Position numbers and translations under genes: made by a program. From Micrococcales bacterium (GTDB lineage: Bacteria > Actinomycetota > Actinomycetes > Actinomycetales > Dermatophilaceae): a stretch of 58,178 nucleotides of DNA. Of the stretch, positions 27,009 to 35,710 are shown in pieces. The stretch spans positions 1-58,178 of the forward strand of contig JAJTBD010000023.1 of the NCBI GenBank assembly GCA_021287075.1, given 5' to 3'. The notes under the pieces are model-generated. The model worked only from the letters and a program-made list of their open reading frames with translations, was not told the DNA's origin and made no database searches. Numbering within the stretch: position 1 is the first letter of the stretch; each line of letters begins with the position of its first letter.

Positions 27009-29125
27009 CAGGCGGCACGCCTTCCCCGGGGACGGCCCGGCGCTCGCTCGGTGGCGCGGGCGGACTGCACCGCGTCGACGATGGCCTGGGCGGCCACCTC
27101 GGGCAGGGGGACATGCCGTGCCCGCATCCGGTGGGCGAGGTCGCCGGCCAGGCCCATGCGGAATCTCCCTGTCTCGCAGTCGATCACGACGGCGTCGCAG
27201 CCGATCGATGGCCAGGCGTCGGCCATCCGCCGAGCGCGGGCGAGGGCGTCTTTGCCGCCGGTGGCCCGGCCGTCGGTCAGCAGCAGGACGAGCGCTCTGC
27301 GCCGGGGATCGCGTAGCCGCTCGCGCTCGACGACCCGTGCCGTCAGCACGATGCCCTCGGCCAGCGGTGTGCGGCCCCCGTGGGGCATCGCCTCCAGACA
27401 GCGCGCGGCCGCCTCTACGGACGAGGTCGGCGGCAGCGAGAGCTCGGCCTCGCTCCCGCGGAAGGTGATCAGGCCGACCCGGTCGCGCCGCTGGTAGGCG
27501 TCGGTGAGCAGGCTCAGGACGGCCGTCTTGACCTCCTCCATGCGCCGCCGGGCGCCCATCGAGCCGCTGGCGTCGACGGCCAGCAGCACGAGATTGGACT
27601 CCTGCCCCTGGCTGATGACACCGCGCAGGTCGTCGGCCTCGAGCAGCAGGCGGTCGGTGCGCCCGCGCCTGGCCTGATGGGGTGCGGAGGCGGCGATGGT
27701 GGCGGGCAGGTGCACCCGTCGGGAGGCCTGCCTCGTCGCGCCGACGGTGCGCCCCGAGGCGGTCATCGCCCGGCTGCGGCGACCCGGCGCACCCGCGCCG
27801 ACACCGCTGACGGCAAAGGTCCTGGTGCGGTATGCCGTGTGCGTGGGCGCCACCGCCACCGGCAGTGCCGCGCGGCCGTCCTCCGGCGCATCGGCAGGGT
27901 CCTTCCCCTCGTCCGGCGGCTCGGGTGCCTGGTCGGTGTGCGAGTCGTCGGGGCACAGGTCGGTGCGGTCGTCCGGTGCATCTGGTCCGCCGGCGGGCGG
28001 AGCGGAGTCTGGCTCGGGCGGGGCCTGGCCGTCGGTCCCCTCCGGTGCCTCGTCGCCGTCGTCGTCCGACGGGCCGTCCGGCCCCGACCCGTCGGGGTCG
28101 GTGCCGTCGGGCTCGGGAGGGTCTTCGCCGAGCAGCTCCTCGAGGAGGTCCTCGTCGATCCCGGGCGCGTCAAAGGGGTTGCGCCGGCGGCGGTGGGGGA
28201 GCGCGAGGCGCGCCGCGACCCGCACGTCGTCGCGGGTGACCACGTCACGCCCACACCAGGCGGCGTGGGCGCGGGCGGCCCGGGCGGTCACGATGTCGGC
28301 GCGCATCCCGTCGACGTCGAATCCCGCACAGACGCGGGCGATCCGCTCCAGCTCGCGGTCAGGCAGGCGCACGTCGGCGAGGCGCTCCCGCGCGGCGGCG
28401 ATCCGACCGCCGAGGGCGGCCTGCTCGGCGGCATACCCGGCAGTGAAGGCCTCGGGATCGGCGTCGAAGGCGAGCCGGCGCCGCACCACCTCGGCACGCT
28501 GCGCCGGGTCGCGGCTGGCGGCGACCTCCACCGTCAGCCCGAAGCGGTCCAGGAGCTGGGGGCGCAGCTCCCCCTCCTCGGGGTTCATCGTGCCGACGAG
28601 CACGAGCCGGGCGGCATGCGAGACCGAGACACCGTCGCGCTCGACGGTGTTGCGGCCCATCGCGGCGGCATCGAGCAGCAGGTCGACGAGGTGGTCGTGC
28701 AGGAGGTTGACCTCGTCGACATAGAGGATGCCCCGGTGGGCGTCGGCGAGCAGGCCGGGCTCGAAGGCGGCCTCGCCGCTGCCGAGGGCCCGGCGCAGGT
28801 CGAGGGAGCCGATCACACGGTCCTCGGTGGCCCCGACGGGCAGCTCGACGAGGCGGGCCGGGCGGGTGTGGTGCGACTCACCCGCTGCGTGCGGGCCGTC
28901 CGGGCAGCCGGGGTCGGGTCGCGCCGGGTCACAGCCGAACCGGCAGCCCTCGACGACCTCCTCGGCAGGCAGCACGGAGGTGAGCGAGCGGACCATCGTC
29001 GACTTGGCAGTGCCCTTCTCGCCGCGCACCAGGACACCGCCGACCTCGGGGGAGACGGTGGTGAGGATCAGGGCGAGGGCCATCTCGTCGGCTCCGACGA
29101 TGGCCGCAAACGGGAACTGCGACAA
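27008..29125 (-). CDS. chlID: Fused ChlI/ChlD-type chelatase subunit, partner of CobN
   Basis: 705 residues. The N-terminal AAA+ domain has Walker A GEKGTAKST (35-43), Walker B GILYVDEVNLLHDHL and sensor GTMNPEEGELRPQLLDRFG. An acidic Pro/Asp/Glu linker follows at about 345-425. The C-terminal VWA domain has the metal site VDASGSMG near 515. In actinobacteria such fusions stand in for CobS and CobT as the ATPase of CobN cobaltochelatase (compare mycobacterial Rv2850c); magnesium chelation is unlikely without other bacteriochlorophyll genes. It starts with TTG at 29125, supported by a perfect AGGAGG seven bases before it. First gene of the eight-gene cob operon, under a cobalamin riboswitch. 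Confidence 0.9.
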   Translation of the reverse strand: MSQFPFAAIVGADEMALALILTTVSPEVGGVLVRGEKGTAKSTMVRSLTSVLPAEEVVEGCRFGCDPARPDPGCPDGPHAAGESHHTRPARLVELPVGATEDRVIGSLDLRRALGSGEAAFEPGLLADAHRGILYVDEVNLLHDHLVDLLLDAAAMGRNTVERDGVSVSHAARLVLVGTMNPEEGELRPQLLDRFGLTVEVAASRDPAQRAEVVRRRLAFDADPEAFTAGYAAEQAALGGRIAAARERLADVRLPDRELERIARVCAGFDVDGMRADIVTARAARAHAAWCGRDVVTRDDVRVAARLALPHRRRRNPFDAPGIDEDLLEELLGEDPPEPDGTDPDGSGPDGPSDDDGDEAPEGTDGQAPPEPDSAPPAGGPDAPDDRTDLCPDDSHTDQAPEPPDEGKDPADAPEDGRAALPVAVAPTHTAYRTRTFAVSGVGAGAPGRRSRAMTASGRTVGATRQASRRVHLPATIAASAPHQARRGRTDRLLLEADDLRGVISQGQESNLVLLAVDASGSMGARRRMEEVKTAVLSLLTDAYQRRDRVGLITFRGSEAELSLPPTSSVEAAARCLEAMPHGGRTPLAEGIVLTARVVERERLRDPRRRALVLLLTDGRATGGKDALARARRMADAWPSIGCDAVVIDCETGRFRMGLAGDLAHRMRARHVPLPEVAAQAIVDAVQSARATERAPGRPRGRRAA

Positions 29126-29138
29126 CGCTTTTCCTCCT

Positions 29139-29285
29139 GGCGAGTGACCACGCTCGCCGTCAGCGGTCCTGCCCGTGGGACGGGGCAGAGGGCCACGCGA
29201 TGTCCTGGCTTCCCCTCATCGGGGTCACAGTGGCGGGACCGCTCCGGGCTTGCACCGGTATTCCTCGCCGTGGGCCGGTGTCATC
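29139..29285 (-). promoter_or_regulatory. Cobalamin riboswitch upstream of chlID-cob operon
   Basis: On the minus strand the leader carries the B12 riboswitch core: ACCGGTGCAAGCCCGGAGCG, then GGTCCCGCCACTGTGA, and a B12 box GGGAAGCCAGGACATC (complement of about 29200-29215). After it, GGCGAG/CTCGCC arms (29153-29158 and 29139-29144 on the plus strand) form a 6-bp hairpin directly abutting AGGAGG of chlID. Binding of adenosylcobalamin would be expected to reduce translation of chlID and the seven genes coupled to it. The 5' limit is approximate. Confidence 0.88.
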
Positions 29286-29345
29286 ATGCCAGAGCCGACC
29301 GGGGGTCCGCGCGGGCATCTCGCCAGCGGCCCTAGAGTGTGCGCC

Positions 29346-30599
29346 ATGATCGAGGTCGTCGGCGTGGGTGCGGACGGGGTGGCAGGGCTCCCCGAGAGGC
29401 TGCGCCGGCTCGTCAATGAGGCCGATGCCCTCATCTCCTCCCCGCGGCTGCTGGCCACCCTGCCAGCCGCGGAGCCGGGGGCCGCCGATGGCCAGGGGCA
29501 GCAGCGCATCGAGTGGCCGAGACCGCTGGTCGCCGGCCTGCCGGCCCTCCTCGAGACGCTCGCCGACAAACGGATCGCCGTCCTCGCGACCGGGGACCCG
29601 CTTGTCGCGGGGATCGGCTCGACCCTCATCCGGCTCCTCGGTCCCGACACCGTCCGTATCCACCCAGCACCCAGCTCGCTCGCGCTGGCCCGGGCCGAGC
29701 TGCGCTGGCCGGTCGAGACGGTCGTCACCCACTCGTTGGTGAGCGCCGACCCCGTGACCGTGCGCCCGCTGCTCACCCCGGGCGCGCGACTGCTGCTGCT
29801 GTCGGCCGGCGCCCACACGCCCGCGCAGGTGGCCCGCCTCCTCGTCGAGGACGACTGGGCCGACGCGCGGGTCACGGTGCTCGGCGACCTCGGCTCCGTG
29901 GACCAGTCGCGCTGGGAGGGCACGGCCAGTGCGGCCGCCGAGCACACGGCATACCCGGCGCTGTCGATCACCGCAGTCGAGCTGTCCTCTGCCCGTGGGG
30001 CGCTCGGCACCAGCCCCGGCCTGCCCGACGACGCCTTCGAGCACCTCGGCCAGATCACAAAGCGCGAGGTCAGGGCCGCCGCGCTGGCCGCGCTCCGCCC
30101 GATGCCGGGCCAGCACCTGTGGGATCTCGGCGCGGGTGTCGGCTCGATCGCGGTGGAATGGGCGCTCCAGTCCCCGACCGCCACGGCGTCGGCCGTCGAG
30201 CGGCTGCCGGATCGAGCAGATCTCGTCGAGGCCAACAGCGCGCGGCTGGGCGCCACCGGCGTCACCGTTGTGCGCGAGCCGGTCGCGGACGCCCTCGCCG
30301 CACTGCCCGACCCCGACGCCGTGTTCGTCGGTGGGGGTGCGAGTGCCGAGGTGATCGAGGAGGCGTGGCGACGCCTGCGTCCCGGCGGGCGCCTGGTCGC
30401 CCACGCCGTCACCCTCGAGACCGAGGCCCTGCTCGTCGACGCCTGGCGTGCCCACGGCGGTGAGCTGCGCCGCGTCAGCATCGAGCGGGCCGAGCCCCTC
30501 GGCCGATATCTGTCCTGGACCCCGGCACGGCCCATCGTGCAGTGGGCCGCCACCAAGACCACACCCGACGCGCAGACCAGCGAGGAGTCACCCGCATGA
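29346..30599 (+). CDS. cobL: Precorrin-6Y C5,15-methyltransferase (decarboxylating)
   Basis: 417-residue fusion of CbiE and CbiT. The N-terminal tetrapyrrole methylase half (MIEVVGVGADGVAGL; ATGDPLVAGIG) is followed by a Rossmann methyltransferase half with LWDLGAGVGSIAVEWALQ near residues 258-275. Together they methylate C5 and C15 and decarboxylate the C12 acetate to give precorrin-8. ATG at 29346 was chosen because the family begins there. It diverges from chlID; the promoter must lie within about 60 bases, 29286-29345. Coupled to cobM by ATGA. Confidence 0.94.
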   Translation: MIEVVGVGADGVAGLPERLRRLVNEADALISSPRLLATLPAAEPGAADGQGQQRIEWPRPLVAGLPALLETLADKRIAVLATGDPLVAGIGSTLIRLLGPDTVRIHPAPSSLALARAELRWPVETVVTHSLVSADPVTVRPLLTPGARLLLLSAGAHTPAQVARLLVEDDWADARVTVLGDLGSVDQSRWEGTASAAAEHTAYPALSITAVELSSARGALGTSPGLPDDAFEHLGQITKREVRAAALAALRPMPGQHLWDLGAGVGSIAVEWALQSPTATASAVERLPDRADLVEANSARLGATGVTVVREPVADALAALPDPDAVFVGGGASAEVIEEAWRRLRPGGRLVAHAVTLETEALLVDAWRAHGGELRRVSIERAEPLGRYLSWTPARPIVQWAATKTTPDAQTSEESPA

Positions 30600-31360
30600 C
30601 CGTCCACTTCATCGGCGCCGGGCCAGGTGCCCACGACCTGCTCACCCTGCGCGCCGCGCGGATCCTGTCCGAGAGCCCCGTGTGCCTCTATGCCGGCACC
30701 TACCTCGACGACGAGGTCCTCGGGCACTGCCCCGAGGGCGCCGAGCTCATCGACACCCAGCACCTCAACCTCGACGAGATCACCGCCCACCTCGTGCGCG
30801 CCCACGAGCAGGGCAAGGACGTCGCGCGCCTGTGCTCCGGCGACCCGAGCGTCTATTCCGCTGTGGCAGAACAGTGCCGGCGCCTCGACGAGGCCGGCGT
30901 GCCGTGGGATGTCACCCCCGGTGTCCCGGCGTATGCCGCGACCGCCGCCCTCGTGGGGCGCGAGCTGACCGTCCCCGAGGTCGCGCAGTCGGTGGTGCTG
31001 ACCCGGGCCCAGCGGGACTCGACCAAGATGCCGCCGGGGGAGTCGCTCGCCGCCTTCGCCGAGACCGGCGCGACGCTCGTGCTCCACCTGGCCATCCGGC
31101 ATACCCGGCGTCTTGCCGAGGAGCTCAGCGGGCACTATGGCGCCGACTGCCCGGTGGTCGTGGGCTCCCAGGTGACCCAGCCCGAGGAGCTCGTGCTGCG
31201 CGGCACCCTCGCCGACATCGCCGACCAGGTCGAGGCCGCCGGGCTGCGCCAGGCTGCGGTGATCATCGTGGGCTGGGCGCTCGAGGCGGAGGGCTTCGTC
31301 GAGTCGCATCTCTACAGCTCGCGCTGCCGGCCTGAGGCGCCAGTCACCTCGGCCGGCTGA
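30596..31360 (+). CDS. cobM: Precorrin-4 C11-methyltransferase
   Basis: 254-residue SAM-dependent tetrapyrrole methylase acting on precorrin-4. VHFIGAGPGAHDLLTLRAAR at the N-terminus, ARLCSGDPSVYSAVAEQ, and DVTPGVPAYAATAALVGREL are the family's SAM and substrate loops. It follows cobL with a four-base overlap. The gene ends 20-odd bases before the cbiM riboswitch. Confidence 0.95.
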   Translation: MTVHFIGAGPGAHDLLTLRAARILSESPVCLYAGTYLDDEVLGHCPEGAELIDTQHLNLDEITAHLVRAHEQGKDVARLCSGDPSVYSAVAEQCRRLDEAGVPWDVTPGVPAYAATAALVGRELTVPEVAQSVVLTRAQRDSTKMPPGESLAAFAETGATLVLHLAIRHTRRLAEELSGHYGADCPVVVGSQVTQPEELVLRGTLADIADQVEAAGLRQAAVIIVGWALEAEGFVESHLYSSRCRPEAPVTSAG

Positions 31361-31383
31361 CCCGGGCGCGCCGCCGCGGCGAC

Positions 31384-31528
31384 TGGTAGCCTCCGAGCCA
31401 GCCACCCCGACCAGAGGAACCCGGTGAGAGTCCGGGACGGTCGCGCCACTGTGAGCGGCATCAGCCGCGAAGTCAGGAACTCCTCGGTGTGGTCCCACCC
31501 CCTACGGGACGCGTCATCCCGAGAAAGG
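31384..31528 (+). promoter_or_regulatory. Cobalamin riboswitch upstream of cbiMNQO
   Basis: Core elements in order: GAACCCGGTGAGAGTCCGGG (about 31417-31436), ACGGTCGCGCCACTGTGAGC, and the B12 box GCGAAGTCAGGAACTCC (about 31467-31483). A 5-bp hairpin, CGGGA 31505-31509 with TCCCG 31517-31521, immediately precedes the AGAAAGG ribosome binding site of cbiM, pointing to translational control. It lets cobalamin limit cobalt import. Aptamer ends are approximate. Confidence 0.93.
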
Positions 31529-31537
31529 CTCCACCCA

Positions 31538-32224
31538 GTGCATATCGCCGAGGGCTATCTCCCACCTCTCCACGCCGCGGCCTGGACCGCGGCGGCCGCC
31601 CCCTTCGTCATCCACGGCACCCGTGAGGTCGCCCGCCTCGTCAGGGAGCGTCCGGGCGCCCGCCTGCTGCTCGGCGCGGCCGGGGCCTTCACCTTCGTGC
31701 TCTCCGCCATCAAGCTGCCGTCCGTGACCGGCAGCTCGTCACACCCGACCGGTGCCGGCGTGGGTGCCGTCCTCTTCGGGCCGCCGGTCATGGCCGCGCT
31801 CGGCACGGTCGTGCTGCTCTTCCAGGCGCTGCTGCTCGCGCACGGCGGGCTGACCACGCTCGGCGCCAATGTCTTCTCGATGGCCGTGGCCGGGCCATGG
31901 GCGGCGTATGCAGTCTACCGCCTGCTCTCGCGCGCCTCCTCGGGCATCCGGGTCTTCACCGCCGTCGCCGTCGCAGACCTCGTCACCTACTGCGTCACCG
32001 CCACCCAGCTCGCGCTCGCATTCCCCGACGCCACAGGCGGTTTCGCCTCCGCGTGGACCCGCTTCCTCGGCCTCTTTGCCGTGACCCAGATCCCCCTGGC
32101 AGTGGTCGAGGGGATCATCGCGGTGCTGCTCATCGGCGCCCTGCGCACGTGGGCCCCCGACGAGCTCGCCGAGCTGGGCGTCCTCCAGCCCGCCCCGCAG
32201 GGCGAGGAGGCCGCCCGTGCGTAG
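31538..32224 (+). CDS. cbiM: Cobalt ECF-type importer, substrate-specific component
   Basis: 228-residue membrane protein that binds and passes Co2+ as the S-component of an energy-coupling-factor transporter. It begins with GTG coding MHIAEGYLPPLHAAAW; the N-terminal Met-His-x-x-Glu is the known metal-chelating end and needs this exact start. SIKLPSVTGSSSHPTGAG (about residues 61-78, starting AIKLP) and GGLTTLGANVFSMAVAGP are diagnostic. AGAAAGG at 31522-31528 is the ribosome site. It overlaps cbiN by eight bases. Confidence 0.95.
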   Translation: MHIAEGYLPPLHAAAWTAAAAPFVIHGTREVARLVRERPGARLLLGAAGAFTFVLSAIKLPSVTGSSSHPTGAGVGAVLFGPPVMAALGTVVLLFQALLLAHGGLTTLGANVFSMAVAGPWAAYAVYRLLSRASSGIRVFTAVAVADLVTYCVTATQLALAFPDATGGFASAWTRFLGLFAVTQIPLAVVEGIIAVLLIGALRTWAPDELAELGVLQPAPQGEEAARA

Positions 32225-32519
32225 GCCCCTCTCCCGCATCCTCCTCGGGCTGCTCGCGGTCATGCTGGTCGTCGTGGCGTATGCCGTCGGCAGCGCCCGC
32301 GGCGACGGCGAGTTCGGTGGCACGGACGCCGCCGCGACCGAGCTGGTCGAGGGCGCCAACCCCGACTACGAGCCGTGGTTCCAGCCGCTCTTCTCACCGG
32401 GCGGCGGTGAGGTCGAGTCCGGCCTGTTCGCCCTCCAGGCCGCCATCGGCGGGGGAGTCCTCGGCTTTGTCCTCGGGACGCTGCGCGAGCGCCGCCGCCG
32501 CGGGGGCGACGAGGCCTAG
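32217..32519 (+). CDS. cbiN: Cobalt ECF-type importer auxiliary subunit
   Basis: 100 residues, the usual size, with one hydrophobic segment at each end (about 8-26 and 68-87) and an extracytoplasmic loop between, containing FGGTDAAATELV and NPDYEPWFQPLFSP, typical of CbiN. It assists metal loading of CbiM. GTG at 32217 overlaps the cbiM end. Two bases separate its stop from cbiQ. Confidence 0.92.
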   Translation: MRRPLSRILLGLLAVMLVVVAYAVGSARGDGEFGGTDAAATELVEGANPDYEPWFQPLFSPGGGEVESGLFALQAAIGGGVLGFVLGTLRERRRRGGDEA

Positions 32520-32521
32520 CG

Positions 32522-33292
32522 ATGCGCATCGACGAGGCCGCATGGGCGAGCCCCTGGCGCCACCGGGCGACGGGGGACAAGGCCCTGCTCGCCCTCGGCA
32601 TGCTGCTCGTCGCCGCGCTGTCCACCAGCCGGACCGTGTCCGTCCTCGTCCTCGCGCTGGCGGCCGGCGTGGCCCTGGTGGTCGCCCGCATCCCAGCCCG
32701 GACCTGGCTGTCGGCGCTGTCCGCGCCCGCGGCATTCGTCGCTGTCGGCAGTGTCGCCCTGGCGGTGACCATCGGCGCAGACGCTGCCGACACGCTCGCC
32801 TCCGTGGGCGCTGTGGATATCACCAGATCCGGTGTGGCACAGGCGGTCTCCGCGTCGCTGCGCTCCTTCGCCGCCATGGCCTGCCTCGTGCTGCTGGCCG
32901 CGACCACCCCGATGACCGACCTGCTCGCGTGGCTGCGGAGGCTGCGGGTCCCGGAGGCCATGGTGGATATCGCGGGGCTGGTGTATCGGATGCTCTTTGC
33001 CCTGCTGGACGCGAGCCGGTCGGTGCGCGAGGCGCAGGCCGCCCGACTCGGCTACCGCTCGGGGCGGATGGCGCGACGGTCGATCGGCATGCTCCTCGGT
33101 GCCGTCCTGCTGAGGGCGTGGACCAGGGCCCGCCGGCTGGAGGACGGGCTCGCCGGCCGCGGCTACACCACGTCGCTGCGGACACTGCCCCGGCAGGCCG
33201 AGACCTCACCTGCCTTTGTCGGGATCAGCGCGCTCGTGCTGTCCGGGCTGGTCTCGCTCTCGGTGTCCGCGGCCCTGCGGGGGTGGCCGTGA
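32522..33292 (+). CDS. cbiQ: Cobalt ECF-type importer transmembrane coupling subunit
   Basis: 256-residue T-component linking CbiM to the ATPase. Hydrophobic segments lie near 22-55, 62-85, 115-132 and at the C-terminus. The coupling region has ARRLEDGLAGRGYTT, resembling the Ala-Arg-Gly signature helices of the family. N-terminal IDEAAWASPWRHR is normal for CbiQ. Its TGA overlaps the cbiO GTG. Confidence 0.92.
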   Translation: MRIDEAAWASPWRHRATGDKALLALGMLLVAALSTSRTVSVLVLALAAGVALVVARIPARTWLSALSAPAAFVAVGSVALAVTIGADAADTLASVGAVDITRSGVAQAVSASLRSFAAMACLVLLAATTPMTDLLAWLRRLRVPEAMVDIAGLVYRMLFALLDASRSVREAQAARLGYRSGRMARRSIGMLLGAVLLRAWTRARRLEDGLAGRGYTTSLRTLPRQAETSPAFVGISALVLSGLVSLSVSAALRGWP

Positions 33293-34137
33293 CCCATCGG
33301 AGCGAGCAGCAGGAGCCGCGGCCCGGCGCGGTCCTGGAGCTGCGCGGCATACACGCCGGCTATCCCGGGCACCCCGACGTCCTCGACTGTGCCGCGATGG
33401 CGGTCGTGCCGGGCGCGCGGATCGCGGTGATGGGCCCCAACGGGGCGGGCAAGACCACCCTGCTGCGCTGCCTGTCCGGTGCGCTCCGACCGGCCCGGGG
33501 CGCGGTGCTCGTCGAGGGCGAGCCCCTCGGCTATCGGCCCAAATCCCTTGTGCGGCACCGGGAGCTGGTCCAACTCGTCCTTCAGGACCCCGACGACCAG
33601 CTTTTCTCGGCTGATGTCCGAGGTGACATCTCCTTCGGTCCGCTCAATCTGGGACTGAGCGACCGGGAGGCCGCGACGCGCGTCGACGAGGCGCTCGACC
33701 TCCTCGACATCACCGACCTGGCCGACCGCCCCGTGCACCGCCTCTCCTATGGGCAGCGCAAGCGCGTCGCGATCGCCGGGGCTGTGGCCATGCACCCGCG
33801 GGTGCTGCTGCTCGACGAGCCGACCGCCGGGCTCGACCCGGCAGCGGTGACCGGGCTGCTGGGCGCTCTGGCGCGGCTTGAGGAGCGCGGGACGACCGTG
33901 GTCATGTCCACGCACAATGTCGACCTCGCCTGGTCGTGGGCCGACGAGGTCGCCCTCGTCGAGCACCACCAGGTCACCCAGGCTCCGATGGTCAAGATCC
34001 TCACCGACGGCCCGCTGCTCTCCGCCGCCAGCCTCGGCCTCCCGACGATCGTGCAGCTGGCCGGGGCGCTCGGCGTCACGATCGACGCATCGGCTCCGCC
34101 GCGCACCCCGGGCGACCTCGCGGCATACCTGCGCTAG
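33289..34137 (+). CDS. cbiO: Cobalt ECF-type importer ATPase
   Basis: 282-residue ABC ATPase. Walker A GPNGAGKTT at residues 49-57, Q-loop QDPDDQLFSADVRGDISFGP (Q-D-P-D-D-Q typical of ECF ATPases), signature LSYGQRKRVAIAG, Walker B VLLLDEPTAGLD and H-loop MSTHNVDLA. GTG 33289 is in a GTGA overlap with cbiQ. A proline- and acid-containing N-terminal extension of about 15 residues precedes the domain. It ends 16 bases from the convergent cobIJ stop. Confidence 0.94.
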   Translation: MTHRSEQQEPRPGAVLELRGIHAGYPGHPDVLDCAAMAVVPGARIAVMGPNGAGKTTLLRCLSGALRPARGAVLVEGEPLGYRPKSLVRHRELVQLVLQDPDDQLFSADVRGDISFGPLNLGLSDREAATRVDEALDLLDITDLADRPVHRLSYGQRKRVAIAGAVAMHPRVLLLDEPTAGLDPAAVTGLLGALARLEERGTTVVMSTHNVDLAWSWADEVALVEHHQVTQAPMVKILTDGPLLSAASLGLPTIVQLAGALGVTIDASAPPRTPGDLAAYLR

Positions 34138-34153
34138 GCGCCGCGGAAGCCCC

Positions 34154-35710
34154 TCACTCCACGTATCGCGGGGTCCAGACCCGACCGTCGGGGCGCACAC
34201 GGGTCCTGGAGGCGCCGATGACGACGAGGCAGCCCATGTCGACGGTCTCGGGGTCGAGCTCGCCGAGGGTGGTCACGCGCAGCGACTCCTCGGCCCGCCC
34301 GACGTGGCGGGCGACGACGACGACCCGCTCGGGCGGCACGACCTCGAGCAGCGCGGCCTGGGCTCGGCCGAGCTGCTCGGGCCGCGTGCGCGAGCGCGGG
34401 TTGTAGAGGGCGATCGCCAGGTCTGCGCGGGCGGCCGCGCTGAGTCGGTCGACCAGCACCTCCCACGGCTTGAGCCGGTCGGACAGCGAGATCAGCGCGT
34501 GGTCGGCGCCGAGGAGGGCACCGGCCAGCGCCGATGCGGCGTGGGCCGCTGTGACTCCCGGCACCACATGGACCGGCACCGCGGCATACCGCTCGTCGGC
34601 CTCGTCGGCCTCGGCGGCCTCGAAGACCGCGGCCGCCATCCCGAAGACCCCCGCGTCGCCGCCCGAGACGACGCACACGTCGTCGCCGGACAGCGCCAGG
34701 TCGAGGGCGAGGCGCCCGCGGTCGACCTCGACGGTGTTGCCGCTGGAATGCCGGGTCAGGCCCTCGCGCTGGGGCACTCGGGCCACATAGGGGGTGTATC
34801 CGATCACGTGATCGGTCTGTGCCAGAACGGAACTCGCCTCAGGGGTGAGCCAGCGATCGGGCCCCGGCCCCAGGCCCACGACATGGACCGTGCCGTATGC
34901 CGCGGGGTCGGCCGAGGACTCCGGCGTCTCCTCATGCGCGCGAGCGCGGCCCGCGTCATCGGCCCGCAGATCGGTGCCGGGGATGACGACAAGCGACATA
35001 TAGGGCACCTCGGCAGCATCGACCTCGGCGATCGGGATGACGCGCTCACGGTCGGAGCTGGCCCGCTCGACCAGGATCGCGCGGTCGAGGAGCCCGGCCT
35101 GGCGCACGGCCTCACGCACGTTGTCGAAGGTACGCCCCAGCTTCATGACGATCGCGGCGTCGGTGTCGGCGAGCCGGCGGGCCAGCTCGGCGACGGGAAG
35201 CGTGCCGGGGAGGATCGTCAGGGTGTCCTCGTGCCGGCACAGACCGGTGCCCAGCGCGGCGGCGGCGGCGCTGGGCGAGGTCACGCCCGGGACGACATGC
35301 ACCGGGACCTCGTCCTGGAGGAGGTCGTGGACATACATGAACGAGCCATAGAAGAGGGGATCCCCCTCGGCGAGCACCACGACCGACCGGCCCGCGTCGA
35401 GATGGGCGCGCAGCCGGGCCGCGCACTCCTCATAGAAGTCGGCCATCACCCCGTAGTAGCCGTCGGGGTGGTCGGTCGCCCCTGTCGTGACCGGATAGAG
35501 CAGCGGCTCCTCGATCGCGCCCTCGGGGATGAGGTCTTCGGCGATGCCGCGGGCCACCGAGGGCCGGCTGGCGCTGCCCTGGTGATAGGCCACGACATCG
35601 GCAGACTCGATGAGGCCGGCCACCCGACGGGTGATCAGACCAGGGTCGCCGGGACCGACGCCGACGCCATAGAGATGGCCTGGCTCCGCGTGGAAAGTGT
35701 TGTCGCTCAT
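34154..35710 (-). CDS. cobIJ: Fused precorrin-2 C20- and precorrin-3B C17-methyltransferase
   Basis: 518-residue fusion of two tetrapyrrole methylases. Residues 1 to about 270 are CobI: HLYGVGVGPGDPGLITRRV, LAEGDPLFYGSFMYVHD, VVPGVTSPSAAAAALG. A short linker leads to CobJ from about 280: VHVVGLGPGPDRWLTPEA, SGGDAGVFGMAAAVFE, and the ring-contraction-type C-terminus IALYNPRSRTRPEQL. The same fusion exists in mycobacteria. The two steps flank CobG (C20 methylation, then the CobG hydroxylation, then C17 methylation with ring contraction). ATG 35710 overlaps the cobH stop. Confidence 0.94.
   Translation of the reverse strand: MSDNTFHAEPGHLYGVGVGPGDPGLITRRVAGLIESADVVAYHQGSASRPSVARGIAEDLIPEGAIEEPLLYPVTTGATDHPDGYYGVMADFYEECAARLRAHLDAGRSVVVLAEGDPLFYGSFMYVHDLLQDEVPVHVVPGVTSPSAAAAALGTGLCRHEDTLTILPGTLPVAELARRLADTDAAIVMKLGRTFDNVREAVRQAGLLDRAILVERASSDRERVIPIAEVDAAEVPYMSLVVIPGTDLRADDAGRARAHEETPESSADPAAYGTVHVVGLGPGPDRWLTPEASSVLAQTDHVIGYTPYVARVPQREGLTRHSSGNTVEVDRGRLALDLALSGDDVCVVSGGDAGVFGMAAAVFEAAEADEADERYAAVPVHVVPGVTAAHAASALAGALLGADHALISLSDRLKPWEVLVDRLSAAARADLAIALYNPRSRTRPEQLGRAQAALLEVVPPERVVVVARHVGRAEESLRVTTLGELDPETVDMGCLVVIGASRTRVRPDGRVWTPRYVE

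Noticed and set aside
27008..29125. Magnesium chelatase for bacteriochlorophyll
   Set aside because: No bacteriochlorophyll genes are present; the gene leads a cob operon under a B12 riboswitch and CobN is encoded nearby.
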